From Azoarcus sp. (GTDB lineage Bacteria; Pseudomonadota; Gammaproteobacteria; Burkholderiales; Rhodocyclaceae), in contig DYFV01000024.1 in the NCBI GenBank assembly GCA_020725025.1, forward strand, positions 1 through 64,000: a stretch of DNA of 64,000 bases, written 5' to 3'. The notes beneath the pieces were generated by a model. That model ran no database searches. It was not told the origin of the DNA and saw only the letters and a program-made list of their open reading frames with translations. Numbering within the stretch: the first letter of the stretch is position 1; each line of letters starts with the position of its first letter. The position numbers were made by a program, and so were the translations under genes. Of this stretch, positions 38,623 through 49,819 are shown piece after piece.

Positions 38623-40932
38623 ATGAAAGTGAAGCTCCTGTCCGGGCTGATGGCAGCCCTGTTCGCGGCTGCGCCCGCGCTCGCCTTCGATCCGTTCGTC
38701 GTCAAGGACATTCGGGTAGAGGGCATCCAGAGAACGGAAGCTGGAACGGTCTTCAACTATCTTCCGGTGAGGGTGGGCGAGACCTTCACCGAGGAGAAGG
38801 CGGCCGAGTCGATCCGCGCCCTTTTCGCCACCGGTTTTTTTCGTGACGTTCGCATCGAAGTCGAGGACGGCGTGCTCGTCGTGCTGGTCGACGAGCGGCC
38901 CGCCATCGCCCAGATCGACTTCACCGGGGTGAAGGAATTCGACACGGAGGCGCTGCGCAAGGGCCTGCGCGAAGTGGGACTGGCCGAGTCGCGAATCTTC
39001 GACCGTGCGCTGCTCGAGCGTGCCGAGCAGGAGCTCAAGCGCCAGTATCTTTCCCGCGGGAAGTATGCGGCGGTGATCACGACGACGGTCACGCCGCTGG
39101 AGCGCAACCGGGTGGCGGTGAATTTCAACGTGCTGGAAGGCGATGTCGCCAAGATCCGCCAGATCCGGATCATCGGCAACAAGGCCGTCGACGAGGACGA
39201 TCTGCTCGACCTCTTCCAGCTCACCACGCCTGGCTGGCTCACCTGGTATACCAAGAACGACCAGTATTCCCGCCAAAAGCTCGCCGCGGATCTGGAGACC
39301 CTGCGCTCGTATTACCTCAACCGCGGCTACCTCGATTTCAATATCGATTCCACCCAGGTTTCGATCACGCCCGACAAGAAGGACATCTACATCACGGTGA
39401 GCATCACCGAGGGCGAGAAGTACACCGTGTCCGGCGTGAGCTTCGCGGGCGACCTGGTGCTGCCGGAAGAGGAGTACCGCGCGCTCGCGACCATTCGGCC
39501 CGGCGACGTGTTCTCGCGCGAGCGTCTGAACGAGACCACCAAAGCGGTGGCCGACCGGCTTGGCAACGAGGGCTACGCCTTTGCCAACGTCAATGCCGCG
39601 CCCGAGGTCGATCGCGAGAAGCGCCAGGTGGCCTTCACCATCTTCGTCGATCCCGGCCGGCGGGTGTACGTGCGTCGCATCAACATCGGCGGCAACACCA
39701 AGACGCGCGACGAGGTGATCCGTCGCGAGATGCGTCAGCTGGAAGGCGCGTGGTACGACGCGGAGAAGATCAACCGCTCGCGCACCCGCATCGACCGGCT
39801 GGGGCACTTCGAGGAGGTAACGGTGGAGACGCCTGCGGTACCGGGCACCACCGACCTTGTCGACGTCAATTTCGGGGTGAAGGAGCGCGCGACCGGCAAC
39901 CTTTCCCTCGGGGCGGGCTTCTCCAGCTCGGAAAAGGTCGTGCTGTCGGCGTCCGTCTCGCAGCAGAACCTGTTCGGCACGGGCAACGCGCTTTCGCTGT
40001 CGGTCAACACCAGCAAGGCGAGCCGTACCTACGCGCTGTCCTTCACCAACCCGTACTACACGGTCGACGGCGTGAGTCTCGGCTGGGACCTCTACCACCG
40101 GACCTTCGATCCGTCCACCTCCTACACGGTGGCGCGCTACAAGACGGTGTCCACCGGTGCCGGTCTGCGTCTCGGCTGGCCCATCGGCGAAGAGGATTCG
40201 ATCAACTTCGGATTGGGCGTCGATCGCACGGTCATCACGACCTACGCCGACAGCCCCAGCCAGTACATTCAGTTCTGCCAGGACTTCGGTTGCAGCGAGC
40301 CGAACGGTATCGGCGACGTCACCGTGAACAGCCTGCTCGCGACGGCCGGCTGGGCGCGCGACTCGCGCGACAGCTTCCTCTATCCGCGCAAGGGCACTTA
40401 CCAGCGCGTGTTCGGCGAGGTGGCGGTGCCGCCGGGTGAGCTGCGCTACGGCAAGTTCAGCTACCAATATCAGCACTGGTTCCCGATCGGGCGCGACTTC
40501 GCGTTGATGCTCAATGGCGAAGTCGGCTACGCCAAGGGCTACGGCGGCAAGCCGCTTCCCTTCTACAAGAACTTCTACGCGGGCGGTATCGGCTCGGTAC
40601 GCGGCTTCGAGCAGAGCTCGATCGGTCCGAAGGACAGCGACGGGGATGCGCTCGGCGGCAACCGGCGAGTGGTCGGCAATGCCGAGTTCTACTTCCCGCT
40701 GCCGGGTTCGGGCATGGACCGCTCCTTCCGCATGTCGGCCTTCTTCGACGCCGGCACGGTCTGGGCGGAGGACGGCCGGGCGAACTTCGGCGACCTGCGC
40801 TACAGTACCGGTTTGGCGTTCTCGTGGAGCTCGCCCATCGGCCCCCTGAAATTCAGCCTGGGTTTCCCGCTGAAGAAGCAGGACGACGACGAGCTGCAGA
40901 AATTCCAGTTCCAGTTGGGCACGGTGTTCTGA
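38623..40932 (+). CDS. bamA: Outer membrane protein assembly factor BamA
   Basis: POTRA repeats, [16 protein letters not shown] (VRGF/Y), C-terminal FQFQLGTVF. Confidence 0.98.
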   Translation: MKVKLLSGLMAALFAAAPALAFDPFVVKDIRVEGIQRTEAGTVFNYLPVRVGETFTEEKAAESIRALFATGFFRDVRIEVEDGVLVVLVDERPAIAQIDFTGVKEFDTEALRKGLREVGLAESRIFDRALLERAEQELKRQYLSRGKYAAVITTTVTPLERNRVAVNFNVLEGDVAKIRQIRIIGNKAVDEDDLLDLFQLTTPGWLTWYTKNDQYSRQKLAADLETLRSYYLNRGYLDFNIDSTQVSITPDKKDIYITVSITEGEKYTVSGVSFAGDLVLPEEEYRALATIRPGDVFSRERLNETTKAVADRLGNEGYAFANVNAAPEVDREKRQVAFTIFVDPGRRVYVRRINIGGNTKTRDEVIRREMRQLEGAWYDAEKINRSRTRIDRLGHFEEVTVETPAVPGTTDLVDVNFGVKERATGNLSLGAGFSSSEKVVLSASVSQQNLFGTGNALSLSVNTSKASRTYALSFTNPYYTVDGVSLGWDLYHRTFDPSTSYTVARYKTVSTGAGLRLGWPIGEEDSINFGLGVDRTVITTYADSPSQYIQFCQDFGCSEPNGIGDVTVNSLLATAGWARDSRDSFLYPRKGTYQRVFGEVAVPPGELRYGKFSYQYQHWFPIGRDFALMLNGEVGYAKGYGGKPLPFYKNFYAGGIGSVRGFEQSSIGPKDSDGDALGGNRRVVGNAEFYFPLPGSGMDRSFRMSAFFDAGTVWAEDGRANFGDLRYSTGLAFSWSSPIGPLKFSLGFPLKKQDDDELQKFQFQLGTVF

Positions 40933-40967
40933 CAGGCCCGCTCCGCCCGATCCCGTTGGAGGCATAA

Positions 40968-41471
40968 GTGAAAGTTAGCACCCTATCCGTTCTTGCCGGC
41001 ATCGTGCTCGGTGTGGCCGCGATGCCCGCCGCGGCCGAGTCCAAGATCGGCTTCGTCAATTCCGACCGGGTCATGCGCGAGGCCGCGCCCGCGGTGCGTG
41101 CCCAGCAGCGGCTGGAGAAGGAGTTCGAGAAGCGCGACCAGGAACTGCAACGCATGGCGAAGGACCTGCAGGCGCTGCAGGAGGATCTCGAGCGCAACGG
41201 CATGACCATGGCCGAGAACGACCGGCGCAACAAGGAGCGCAGCTTCAACGAGCTCAACCGCGACTTCCAGCGCAAGCAGCGCGAGTTCCGGGAGGATCTG
41301 AACCAGCGCCGCAACGAGGAGCTGGCCTCGGTCCTCGAGCGAGCCAACCGTGCGATCAAGCAGATAGCCGAGTCGGAGAAGTACGACGTGATCCTCCAGG
41401 AAGCGGTGTATGCCAGCCCGCGCATCGACATCACCGACAAGGTGATCAAGGCGCTCGCCGACGGGCGCTAG
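40968..41471 (+). CDS. skp: OmpH/Skp family periplasmic chaperone (GTG start)
   Basis: Signal peptide, [37 protein letters not shown]. Confidence 0.95.
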   Translation: MKVSTLSVLAGIVLGVAAMPAAAESKIGFVNSDRVMREAAPAVRAQQRLEKEFEKRDQELQRMAKDLQALQEDLERNGMTMAENDRRNKERSFNELNRDFQRKQREFREDLNQRRNEELASVLERANRAIKQIAESEKYDVILQEAVYASPRIDITDKVIKALADGR

Positions 41472-41484
41472 GCCGGCGCAGCGC

Positions 41485-42507
41485 ATGTTCCGGCTCGACG
41501 AACTGGTCGCCCGCCTCGGCGGCGAGGTGGTGGGCGACCCCGCGATCCGCATCGGCCGGGTCGCCACCCTGGATCAGGCGAGCGAGGGTGATCTCGCCTT
41601 CCTCGCGAACCCCAAGTACGTCTCGAAGCTGTCCGCCTGCCGGGCCTCGGCGGTGATCGTCGGGCCGGCGGCGCGCGAGCTCACCGACCGGCCGCGCATC
41701 GTGGCGCCGGATCCGTATCTCTACTTTGCCCGTGTGGCGCAGCTGCTCAATCCCGCCGAGGTATTCGCGCCGGGTGTGCACCCGCTCGCGAGCGTGGCCG
41801 CTCCACTGCCTGCCAGCGTCACGGTCGGGCCCGGTGCCTCCATCGAGGAGGGGGCGGTGATCGGCGAGCGGGTGGTGATCGGGGCCGGCTGCCGCATCGG
41901 GCGCGGCGCAAGGATCGGCGACGACAGCCGCCTCAATCCCAACGTGACGATCTACCACGACTGCGTTCTCGGCCGGGGCTGCCTGGTGCATTCCGGCGCG
42001 GTCATCGGCAGCGACGGCTTCGGCTTCGCGCGCGAGCGCGACGGGCGCTGGGTGAAGATTCCCCAGGTCGGGCGCGTGATCGTGGGCGACGAGGTCGAGA
42101 TCGGCGCCAACACGACGATCGACCGCGGCGCCCTCGACGACACGGTGATCGGCGACGGGGTGAAGCTCGACAACCAGATCCAGATCGGCCACAACGTGAG
42201 GATCGGCGACCACACCGCCATCGCCGGCTGCGTCGGGATCGCGGGCAGCACCACGATCGGCGCGCGCTGCATGATCGGCGGCCAGGCGGGCATCATCGGC
42301 CATCTGGCGATCGCCGACGACGTGGTGATCTCGGCCGGCACCCTGGTGACCAAGTCGATCCGCCAGGCCGGCGTCTATACCGCCAACCTTCCGGTGCAGG
42401 GGCACGCCGAGTGGGTGAAAAACTTCGCACACCTGCGCCATCTGGACGCGCTGGTCGATAGAATACGCGCCCTCGAACAACGCCTCGAAGAACGGAAAGG
42501 CTCCTGA
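41485..42507 (+). CDS. lpxD: UDP-3-O-acylglucosamine N-acyltransferase
   Basis: Left-handed beta-helix hexapeptides; [28 protein letters not shown]. Confidence 0.97.
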   Translation: MFRLDELVARLGGEVVGDPAIRIGRVATLDQASEGDLAFLANPKYVSKLSACRASAVIVGPAARELTDRPRIVAPDPYLYFARVAQLLNPAEVFAPGVHPLASVAAPLPASVTVGPGASIEEGAVIGERVVIGAGCRIGRGARIGDDSRLNPNVTIYHDCVLGRGCLVHSGAVIGSDGFGFARERDGRWVKIPQVGRVIVGDEVEIGANTTIDRGALDDTVIGDGVKLDNQIQIGHNVRIGDHTAIAGCVGIAGSTTIGARCMIGGQAGIIGHLAIADDVVISAGTLVTKSIRQAGVYTANLPVQGHAEWVKNFAHLRHLDALVDRIRALEQRLEERKGS

Positions 42508-42512
42508 TCGCC

Positions 42513-42947
42513 ATGAACATCAACGAGATCCTCGAATACCTCCCGCATCGCTACCCCTTTCTCCTGGTCGATCGGGTGGTCGAGATGGAAGAGGGCAAGC
42601 GCATCCTCGCGCTCAAGAACGTGACCATGAACGAGCCGTTCTTCCCTGGCCATTTCCCCCATCACCCGGTGATGCCGGGCGTGCTGATCGTGGAAGCCAT
42701 GGCGCAGGCCGCCGCTGTGCTCTCGTTCAAGAGCATGGGCATCAAGCCGGACGCGAACTCGGTGGTGTACTTCGCCGGGATCGACAACGTGCGCTTCAAG
42801 CGGCCGGTCGTCCCGGGCGACCAGCTGCTGCTCGACGTGGAGATCACCCAGAGCAAGCGCAACATCTACAAGTACAAGGGGGTCGCCCGCGTCGGAGAGG
42901 AAGTGGCGACCGAGGCCGAACTGATGTGCGCGCTCAAGACCCTGTGA
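42513..42947 (+). CDS. fabZ: 3-hydroxyacyl-ACP dehydratase FabZ
   Basis: [40 protein letters not shown]. Confidence 0.98.
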   Translation: MNINEILEYLPHRYPFLLVDRVVEMEEGKRILALKNVTMNEPFFPGHFPHHPVMPGVLIVEAMAQAAAVLSFKSMGIKPDANSVVYFAGIDNVRFKRPVVPGDQLLLDVEITQSKRNIYKYKGVARVGEEVATEAELMCALKTL

Positions 42948-43717
42948 TGATTCATCCGACCGCCATCATCCATCCGGGCGCCAAGCTCGGCGCCAACGTA
43001 TCCGTCGGGCCGTACTCCATCGTCGGCGAGCACGTCGAGATCGGCGACGGCACCCGCATCGGTCCCCACGTGGTGATCGAGGGGCGTACCCGCATCGGGC
43101 GTGACAACGAGATCTTCCAGTTCTGCTCCATCGGCGCGGTGCCTCAGGACAAGAAGTACGACGAGGAGCCCACCGAGCTCGAGATCGGCGACCGCAACAC
43201 CATCCGCGAGTTCTGCTCCTTCAACGTCGGCACCAGCCAGGATGCCCATGTGACCCGCATCGGGAGCGACAACTGGATCATGGCCTACGTGCACATCGCG
43301 CACGACTGCCAGGTGGGCGATCACACCATCTTCGCCAACAACGCGACCCTCGCGGGCCATGTGCACGTGGGCGACTGGGCGATCCTCGGCGGCTTCACCG
43401 GCGTGCACCAGTTCGTGCGCGTGGGTGCGCACAGCTTCTGTGGCGTGGGCACGGTGCTGCTGCAGGACCTGCCGCCCTTCGTCACGGTGGCGGGCAACCC
43501 GGCCAAGCCCCACGGGATCAACAGCGAGGGTCTGCGCCGGCGCGGCTACTCGGCGGAGGCGATCGCCGGCATCAAGCGCGCCTACCGGGCACTCTACCGT
43601 TCGGGCCTGTCCCTGGACGAGGCGCGCCAGGCGATCGACGCGATCGTCGCCGAGCGGCCCGAAGTCCAGCCCTTCCGCGAATTCATCTCCTCTTCCGCGC
43701 GCGGCGTCGTGCGGTAG
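42947..43717 (+). CDS. lpxA: Acyl-ACP-UDP-N-acetylglucosamine O-acyltransferase
   Basis: [50 protein letters not shown]. Confidence 0.98.
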   Translation: MIHPTAIIHPGAKLGANVSVGPYSIVGEHVEIGDGTRIGPHVVIEGRTRIGRDNEIFQFCSIGAVPQDKKYDEEPTELEIGDRNTIREFCSFNVGTSQDAHVTRIGSDNWIMAYVHIAHDCQVGDHTIFANNATLAGHVHVGDWAILGGFTGVHQFVRVGAHSFCGVGTVLLQDLPPFVTVAGNPAKPHGINSEGLRRRGYSAEAIAGIKRAYRALYRSGLSLDEARQAIDAIVAERPEVQPFREFISSSARGVVR

Positions 43718-43744
43718 CCCGGATCTTTCGTCAGACCTGAATCC

Positions 43745-44920
43745 ATGGGCAAGCGCATCGCGATGGTGGCGGGGGAGGCCTCCGGGGATCTCCTCGCCGC
43801 GCACCTGATCCGGGCGCTGAAGCAGCACCTGCCCGATGCCGAGTTCTTCGGCATCGGCGGGCCCAAGATGCAGGCCGAGGGCTTCGAGGTGCTGTGGCCC
43901 TGTGAGCGGCTCGCGGTGCATGGCTACGTGGATGCGCTGAAGCGCTACCGCGAGCTGTCCGGGATCCGCAAGGCGCTGCTCGCCCGCATCCGCCGCGAGC
44001 GTCCCGACGCCTTCATCGGGGTCGACGCGCCCGACTTCAACCTGTGGCTCGAGCGCAAGGTGCGCGAGGCCGGGATGCCGGCGGTGCACTTCGTGAGCCC
44101 CTCGATCTGGGCCTGGCGGGGCGGGCGCATCAAGACGATCGCGCGCTCGGTCAGCCACATGCTTTGTCTCTTCCCCTTCGAGCCGGCGCTCTATGAGAAG
44201 GCCGGAGTTCCGGTGAGCTACGTCGGCCATCCCCTCGCCGATGTGTTCCCGCTCGAGCCCAAGCGCGCGCTGGCACGCGAGGTGCTGGAGCTGCCGCCCG
44301 AGGGGATGGTCGTCGCGCTCCTGCCGGGCAGCCGCCAGTCGGAGGTGCGCAACCTCGCGCCCACCTACATCGAGACGGCACGCATCCTCCTCGAGCGCCA
44401 TCCCGGCATCCGCTTCGTGGTGCCCCTGGCCACTCGCGAGACCCGCGAGCTCTTTCTCGCCGCATTGGCCGAGGCGCAGGCCGAAGACCTGCCCATCCGC
44501 CTGCTGTTCGGGCACGCGGTGGAGGCGATGACGGCCTCCGACGTGGTGCTGGTGGCGAGCGGCACCGCAAGCCTGGAGGCGGCGCTGCTCAAGCGGCCGA
44601 TGGTGATCAGCTACCGCATGGGCAAGTGGCAGTACCGGCTGATGAAGCGCATGGCCTACCTGCCATGGGTGGGGCTGCCCAACATCCTGTGCAGCGAGAC
44701 GGTCGTGCCGGAGCTTCTGCAGGACGCGGCCACGCCTCTCGCACTCGCCGACGCGCTCGATCGCTGGCTCGCCGACCCGGAGGCCCGTGCGTCGCTCGAG
44801 CAACGATTCACCGAGTTGCACCTGAAACTGCGGCAGAACACCGCGGAGCGTGCCGCCGCGGCGATCCTGCCCTATCTGAAGGGAGATGCAGCATGGAAAC
44901 CGTCCCCGCGCGCGGCCTGA
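43745..44920 (+). CDS. lpxB: Lipid-A-disaccharide synthase
   Basis: [50 protein letters not shown]. Confidence 0.98.
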   Translation: MGKRIAMVAGEASGDLLAAHLIRALKQHLPDAEFFGIGGPKMQAEGFEVLWPCERLAVHGYVDALKRYRELSGIRKALLARIRRERPDAFIGVDAPDFNLWLERKVREAGMPAVHFVSPSIWAWRGGRIKTIARSVSHMLCLFPFEPALYEKAGVPVSYVGHPLADVFPLEPKRALAREVLELPPEGMVVALLPGSRQSEVRNLAPTYIETARILLERHPGIRFVVPLATRETRELFLAALAEAQAEDLPIRLLFGHAVEAMTASDVVLVASGTASLEAALLKRPMVISYRMGKWQYRLMKRMAYLPWVGLPNILCSETVVPELLQDAATPLALADALDRWLADPEARASLEQRFTELHLKLRQNTAERAAAAILPYLKGDAAWKPSPRAA

Positions 44921-45507
44921 TCTGCGGCGTCGACGAGGCCGGGCGCGGTCCGCTTGCCGGCCCGGTGGTGGCGGCCGCGGTCATCCTCGATCCCGCCCGT
45001 CTCATCCCGGGGCTCAACGACTCCAAGAAGCTCACCGAGACCGCGCGCGATCGCCTCGCGGTGCAGATCCGCGAGCATGCCGCGGCGTGGGCGGTGGCCG
45101 AGGCGAGCGTGGAGGAGATCGACCGCCTCAACATCCTGCACGCCACCATGCTGGCCATGCAGCGGGCCGTGGCGGCGCTCGGCCGCGTGCCCGATCTGGT
45201 GCGGGTGGACGGCAATCGTTGCCCGGAGCTCCCCGTGCCGAGCGAGGCGGTGGTGGGGGGCGACGCATCGGTGCCGGCCATCGCCGCCGCCTCCATCCTC
45301 GCCAAGACCGTGCGCGACGCGCGGATGTGCGAGCTCGACGTGCTGCATCCCCAGTACGGCTTCGCCGCCCACAAGGGCTACCCGACCCCGGCCCACCTCG
45401 CCGCGCTGCGGGTCCATGGCGTGATCGCGTGCCACCGCCGCAGTTTCGCACCGGTGCGCGACGTGCTCGTCAATCCGGAGCTGTGGCCCGCAGGGAGCCT
45501 GACATGA
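44893..45507 (+). CDS. rnhB: Ribonuclease HII
   Basis: [32 protein letters not shown]; overlaps lpxB by 28 bp. Confidence 0.97.
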   Translation: METVPARGLICGVDEAGRGPLAGPVVAAAVILDPARLIPGLNDSKKLTETARDRLAVQIREHAAAWAVAEASVEEIDRLNILHATMLAMQRAVAALGRVPDLVRVDGNRCPELPVPSEAVVGGDASVPAIAAASILAKTVRDARMCELDVLHPQYGFAAHKGYPTPAHLAALRVHGVIACHRRSFAPVRDVLVNPELWPAGSLT

Positions 45508-45959
45508 CCTATCACCACCTGATGCTCTTCCTGCACGTTGTCGGCGTGGTGGTCTGGGTCGGTGGCATGGCCTTCGCCTACCTGTGCCTGCGCCCGGCGG
45601 CCTCGGCGCTGCCGCCTGCGCAGCGGCTGCCGCTGTGGGCCGCGGTGTTCGCCCGCTTCTTTCCGCTGGTATGGATCTCGGTCGCGCTCATCGGCGTCTC
45701 GGGGCTCGGCATGCTCCTCGAGGTGGGCTTCGCCGGCGCGCCGCGGGCCTGGCACGTGATGATGGTCACCGGCGCGGTGATGATCGTGGTGTTCGTGTCG
45801 CTGTGGGTCGACCCGTGGCGGACGCTGCGCGGGGCAGTGGCGCGCGAGGACTGGGCGGCCGGCGCGGTGGCGCTGAACCGGATCCGCCAGCGGGTGGGTT
45901 TCAATCTCGTGCTCGGCATGGTCACGATCGCGATCGCCACCCTCGGGCTGGGGCTCTAG
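45504..45959 (+). CDS. CopD-family-like membrane protein
   Basis: [34 protein letters not shown]…, four predicted TM segments; start overlaps rnhB stop (ATGA). Confidence 0.75.
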   Translation: MTYHHLMLFLHVVGVVVWVGGMAFAYLCLRPAASALPPAQRLPLWAAVFARFFPLVWISVALIGVSGLGMLLEVGFAGAPRAWHVMMVTGAVMIVVFVSLWVDPWRTLRGAVAREDWAAGAVALNRIRQRVGFNLVLGMVTIAIATLGLGL

Positions 45960-45965
45960 CCCGGC

Positions 45966-46745
45966 ATGAAGGAGATCAGCTCCCGCGCCAATCCCGTGGT
46001 CAAGCGCCTGCATGCGCTCGCCACGTCCGCACGGGCGCGCCGCGACGCCGGCCAGACCCTGCTCGACGGCCCCCACCTGGTGCAGGCGGCGCTCGAGGCC
46101 GGTTGGCCGATGCGGGAGGTGGTGGTGAGCGAGCAGGGGCTCGCCCGGGCAGAGATCTCGGATCTCGTGGCACGGCTTCCGTGGCTGCCCGCCTTGCGCC
46201 TGCCCGATCCGCTCTTCGCCCACGTGAGCCCGGTGGAAACGCCTTCGGGCATCCTCGCCGTCGTCGATCTGCCGGCAGCGCCTCCGGCCGGCCCGCTCAC
46301 CGACTCCGTGCTCGTGCTCGACGGGGTGCAGGACGCCGGCAACCTGGGCACGATCCTGCGCAGCGCTGCGGCGGCCGGCGTGCGCGACGTGCTTCTCACC
46401 CCGGGCTGCGCCCAGGCATGGTCGCCGCGGGCGCTCCGCGCCGGCATGGGCGGGCAGTTCCGGCTGCGCATCCAGGAGCACGCCGACGTCGCGCAGCGCC
46501 TCGCCCATTACCCCGGGCTCATTCTCGCGACCGCCCTCGACGACGCCGCGCGCTCGCTCTACGCGCTCGACCTGCGCGGCCCGGTGGCCTGGCTTTTCGG
46601 CGCCGAAGGCCGCGGCCTGTCGCCCGAGATCGCGGCGCTTGCGAATGCCCGGGTCGCCATCCCCATGCCCGGCGCCCTCGAATCCCTCAACGTCGCCGCG
46701 GCCGCGGCGGTCTGTCTCTTCGAGCAGGTCCGGCAACGCCTTTGA
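45966..46745 (+). CDS. TrmH/SpoU-family RNA 2'-O-methyltransferase
   Basis: NPVVKRLHAL, VLDGVQDAGNLGTILRSAAAAGVRDVLLTPGCAQAWSPRALRAGMG, GAEGRGLSPE, IPMPGALESLNVAAAAAVCLFE. Confidence 0.95.
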   Translation: MKEISSRANPVVKRLHALATSARARRDAGQTLLDGPHLVQAALEAGWPMREVVVSEQGLARAEISDLVARLPWLPALRLPDPLFAHVSPVETPSGILAVVDLPAAPPAGPLTDSVLVLDGVQDAGNLGTILRSAAAAGVRDVLLTPGCAQAWSPRALRAGMGGQFRLRIQEHADVAQRLAHYPGLILATALDDAARSLYALDLRGPVAWLFGAEGRGLSPEIAALANARVAIPMPGALESLNVAAAAAVCLFEQVRQRL

Positions 46746-46756
46746 CCACGGTCAAA
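46741..46756. promoter_or_regulatory. FNR/Crp-family-like inverted repeat tttgacc-ac-ggtcaaa
   Basis: TTGAC-N4-GTCAA symmetry; overlaps the stop of the upstream gene, ~150 bp before the next gene. Confidence 0.35.
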
Positions 46757-46907
46757 GGCGCCGTTTGTCCGGCGTGCATCGTCCGAGGTTGACAGCTTGC
46801 CCCACTGGACGCACTCTTGCGCCCTGACTCGATTCGCATCGGATATTCAGGAGGAGTGAGACCGCAAGAACTTTCGCGTATGCGAATTCGCACGGAGGAG
46901 ACAAGGA

Positions 46908-47423
46908 GTGACTTACTTCAAGACCCGCAAAGGGCAGGAAGAGATCGAGAGCCGAAGTGGAGGCCTGACCCCGCGCGCCCGGCGCCTCCTGATCATGATC
47001 GACGGCAAACGTCCGGTCGACGAGCTTCGGGCGCTCATCGCCGATCCTGCCCTGGACGAGACCCTGGCGATGCTTGAGGGCGAAGGCTATATCGCCCAGC
47101 CGGAGGTCGCGGCGCCGGAACCGCCGCCCGAAACGCCGGAGCCCGCGGAGGATGCCGCGCCTGCCGCCTTCGACCCGAAGCAGCTCGAGATGGCCCGCAA
47201 CTTCATGATGAACACGATCACCAAGTTCAACGGGCCGTACACCAAGCTCGGCCTGATGAAGAAGGTGCACGAGTGCCGCCATCCCGACGAGCTCGACGGC
47301 CTGTTCGAGGAATGGCTGCGCGCCATCTGCGAGACACGCATGGGCAAGATGCGGGCCGACGAGCTGAAGGCACGACTGCGCGAGGTGCTCGACGCTGCCC
47401 GGAGCGTAGCGGCTCAGGCATAG
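46908..47423 (+). CDS. Conserved-looking hypothetical protein (GTG start)
   Basis: N-terminal GLTPRARRLLIMIDGKRPVDELRALI…LAMLEGEGYIA module, Pro/Glu linker, C-terminal alpha-helical domain; RBS-like aggag before the start. Confidence 0.7.
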   Translation: MTYFKTRKGQEEIESRSGGLTPRARRLLIMIDGKRPVDELRALIADPALDETLAMLEGEGYIAQPEVAAPEPPPETPEPAEDAAPAAFDPKQLEMARNFMMNTITKFNGPYTKLGLMKKVHECRHPDELDGLFEEWLRAICETRMGKMRADELKARLREVLDAARSVAAQA

Positions 47424-47443
47424 CCGGGCTGCGAGGAGACGGA

Positions 47444-48121
47444 TTACGCCGGGAGCGTGAGGGCATCCGCCGCGGCGGCCGGGTCGCCGTCGGCGACGTG
47501 GGGAAGCGTGCCCAGCAGCGGGGCCTCGAGGCGCGCTTCGAGTGCCTCCCGGTTTTCCTCGAAGCGCAGCATTGCCGGGTCGACGCGGTTGGCGATCCAG
47601 CCCGCCAGGGTGAGCCCGCGGGCGGCGATGGCCTCGGCGGTGAGCAGCGCGTGGTTGATGCAGCCCAGGCGCATCCCGACCACCAGGATGACCGGCAGAC
47701 CGAGCGCCCGGGCGAGATCGGCGCTGTCCCAGTCCGGCCCCAGCGGCACGCGGAATCCGCCCACGCCTTCGACGATCACCACCTCGGCGCGCGCGCGCAG
47801 CGCTTCGAACCCGGCGACGATGCGCGCCGGATCGAGATCGACGCCCTCGACTGCGGCAGCGATGTGCGGCGCGACCGGCTGTTGCAGACAATAGGGATTG
47901 ATGGCCGCCAGGCCGGGGTCGAAGCTGCCTGCGGCGCGCAGCCGCGCGGCATCCTCGTTCACCCACTCTCCGTTCAGCCACTCTGCGCCGGCGGCCACCG
48001 GCTTCATGCCGAGCGCGGTGAGTCCCTGCCTTCGAGCGGCGTGGAGCAGGGCGCAGGTGGTGAAGGTCTTGCCGATCTCGGTGTCGGTTCCGGTAAGGAA
48101 CCAGGCTCGGGATGTGGTCAT
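47444..48121 (-). CDS. bioD: Dethiobiotin synthetase
   Basis: [39 protein letters not shown]. Confidence 0.96.
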   Translation of the reverse strand: MTTSRAWFLTGTDTEIGKTFTTCALLHAARRQGLTALGMKPVAAGAEWLNGEWVNEDAARLRAAGSFDPGLAAINPYCLQQPVAPHIAAAVEGVDLDPARIVAGFEALRARAEVVIVEGVGGFRVPLGPDWDSADLARALGLPVILVVGMRLGCINHALLTAEAIAARGLTLAGWIANRVDPAMLRFEENREALEARLEAPLLGTLPHVADGDPAAAADALTLPA

Positions 48122-48128
48122 GGGGCGT

Positions 48129-48926
48129 TCAGCTCCGGACGAGGGCGAGGTGGATGACGTCGTAGGTGGCCACGAGGAGACCGTCGGCACGCCTGTGGGT
48201 TTCGTAGCGGGCTTCCAGGGTGCGCCAGGCGGCGCGGCCCAGGGGCTGGCGCCGGCGGCCAGCGCCAACGCTGTGGGCCCCGATCGCCTTGATGTCGTGG
48301 AGGAGGTGGCGCAGATCCGTGCCGGTGGCCCAGGCCGGGGCGTTGTCGCTCGCCTGCACCGAGAACCCCGCGCCGGTCGCGGCCTCGATCCAGCGGGCGA
48401 GCGGATGGAAGGCGATGACGTGGTCGGCGTCGTCGACCGCGCCGAAGGCCTCCCGCAGCTCCCAAAGGGTGCGCGGGCCGAGGGTGGCGATCCAGGCGCT
48501 GCCGCCTGGGCGCAGCACCCGCGCGAGCTCGGCGAGCGCGACCGAGGGATCGCACCACTGCATCGCAAGACTGGACCAGGCGGCGTCTATCGAGGCGTCG
48601 GCGAGCGGCAGCGCCTCCAGGTCGCCGCACAGCGCGGCGGGAGCGGTCCCGGAGGCCGGGACGAGGCGGGCCAGCATGGCGGGTGCGAAGTCGAGGGCGA
48701 TGCACGCGGCTCCCGGAAAGCGGCGCGCGAGGAAGGGCAGGCCGTAACCTGTGCCGCAGCCGGCATCGAGCACCCGGCTCACCGGGCCGCTCGGCCCGTG
48801 GGGCGCGGCGAAGGCCGCCAGATGGCCGCAGATCTCCCGCTGCACCGCCGCCGCGCTGTCGTAGCTCGGTGCGGCGCGGTCGAAGGCGCGCCGCACGGCG
48901 CGCTTGTGTTCGCGGCGATCAGGCAC
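48129..48926 (-). CDS. bioC: Malonyl-ACP O-methyltransferase
   Basis: [54 protein letters not shown]. Confidence 0.95.
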   Translation of the reverse strand: MPDRREHKRAVRRAFDRAAPSYDSAAAVQREICGHLAAFAAPHGPSGPVSRVLDAGCGTGYGLPFLARRFPGAACIALDFAPAMLARLVPASGTAPAALCGDLEALPLADASIDAAWSSLAMQWCDPSVALAELARVLRPGGSAWIATLGPRTLWELREAFGAVDDADHVIAFHPLARWIEAATGAGFSVQASDNAPAWATGTDLRHLLHDIKAIGAHSVGAGRRRQPLGRAAWRTLEARYETHRRADGLLVATYDVIHLALVRS

Positions 48927-49668
48927 GGGCGGCAGCCTCGACGAGGGCCGCGATCTCGACCGGCCGGGACAGGAGCGGGGCGTGGCCGCAGTCGTCGTAT
49001 ACCGTAAGCGTGGCGTTCGGCAGGGTCTCGGCGAGGCGGCGGGCGCCGGCCACCGGCATCAGCGCATCGCCCGTCCCGTGCGCCAGTGCGACCGGTTGGG
49101 CGACGCCGGGAAGTCCCGCGCGCAGATCGGTGTCCGCCAGGATGCGCAGCCCCTCCGCGAGCGCCGCCTGGCGTGCCGGGGCGACGGTGGCGAGCGCTTC
49201 GGCGAGACCTCCGCTCACCGCCCGCCGGCGGGCATCGCCCATCGCTTGCAGGGCGATGAAGCGGCGCAGGGTGGCGGCGGGGTCGTGGGCGAAGCCGTCC
49301 ATGAAGCCTTCGACCGTGGCGGCATCGAGTCCGTGCGGCCAAGGCGGCTCGCCCGTGCTCGAGACGAAGCAGGGCGAGGTGTCGACGAGCACCAGGCGTG
49401 CGACGCGGGTCGGGTGGCGGCGGGCGAGGTCGAGGGCGACAAGGCCGCCCAGGGACCAGCCGCAGAGCAGGCAGTTCTCCGGAATGGCGGGCGCGAGGGC
49501 GTCGCTCCAGGCGGCGAGGCCCGATCCGGCGTCCGGGGCGTCGGCGTCGTGGCCGGGCAGGGCGAGGGCGGACACCGGCAGATCGGCGGGAAGCGCCGCG
49601 CGTACCGCCGACCAGACGCGAGGGGTGAGGCCCCAGCCGTGGAGCAGGACGATTCGGGGAACGCTCAC
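48919..49668 (-). CDS. bioH: Pimeloyl-ACP methyl ester carboxylesterase
   Basis: IVLLHGWGLTPRVW, LLCGWSLGGLVALDLA, DDCGHAPLLSRP. Confidence 0.94.
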   Translation of the reverse strand: MSVPRIVLLHGWGLTPRVWSAVRAALPADLPVSALALPGHDADAPDAGSGLAAWSDALAPAIPENCLLCGWSLGGLVALDLARRHPTRVARLVLVDTSPCFVSSTGEPPWPHGLDAATVEGFMDGFAHDPAATLRRFIALQAMGDARRRAVSGGLAEALATVAPARQAALAEGLRILADTDLRAGLPGVAQPVALAHGTGDALMPVAGARRLAETLPNATLTVYDDCGHAPLLSRPVEIAALVEAAARA

Positions 49669-49695
49669 CTCGACTCCTCCGGCGAGGGCGCCATG

Positions 49696-49790
49696 GGTAG
49701 CCCGGACGGAATGTAACGGAATCCGGGGCCGGCCTCCTTGATCCAGTCGCCCTCGATCCCGGATTCCGCTGGGGCCCCATCCGGGCTACG
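49696..49790. repeat. Inverted pair of REP-like elements (copies 6 and 7; inward orientation) inside the bio operon
   Basis: gtagcccggacggaatgtaacggaatccgggg … tcccggattccgctggggccccatccgggctac. Confidence 0.85.
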
Positions 49791-49819
49791 CGGGCGCGGC
49801 GCGCGGGATGTGGCGTGTC

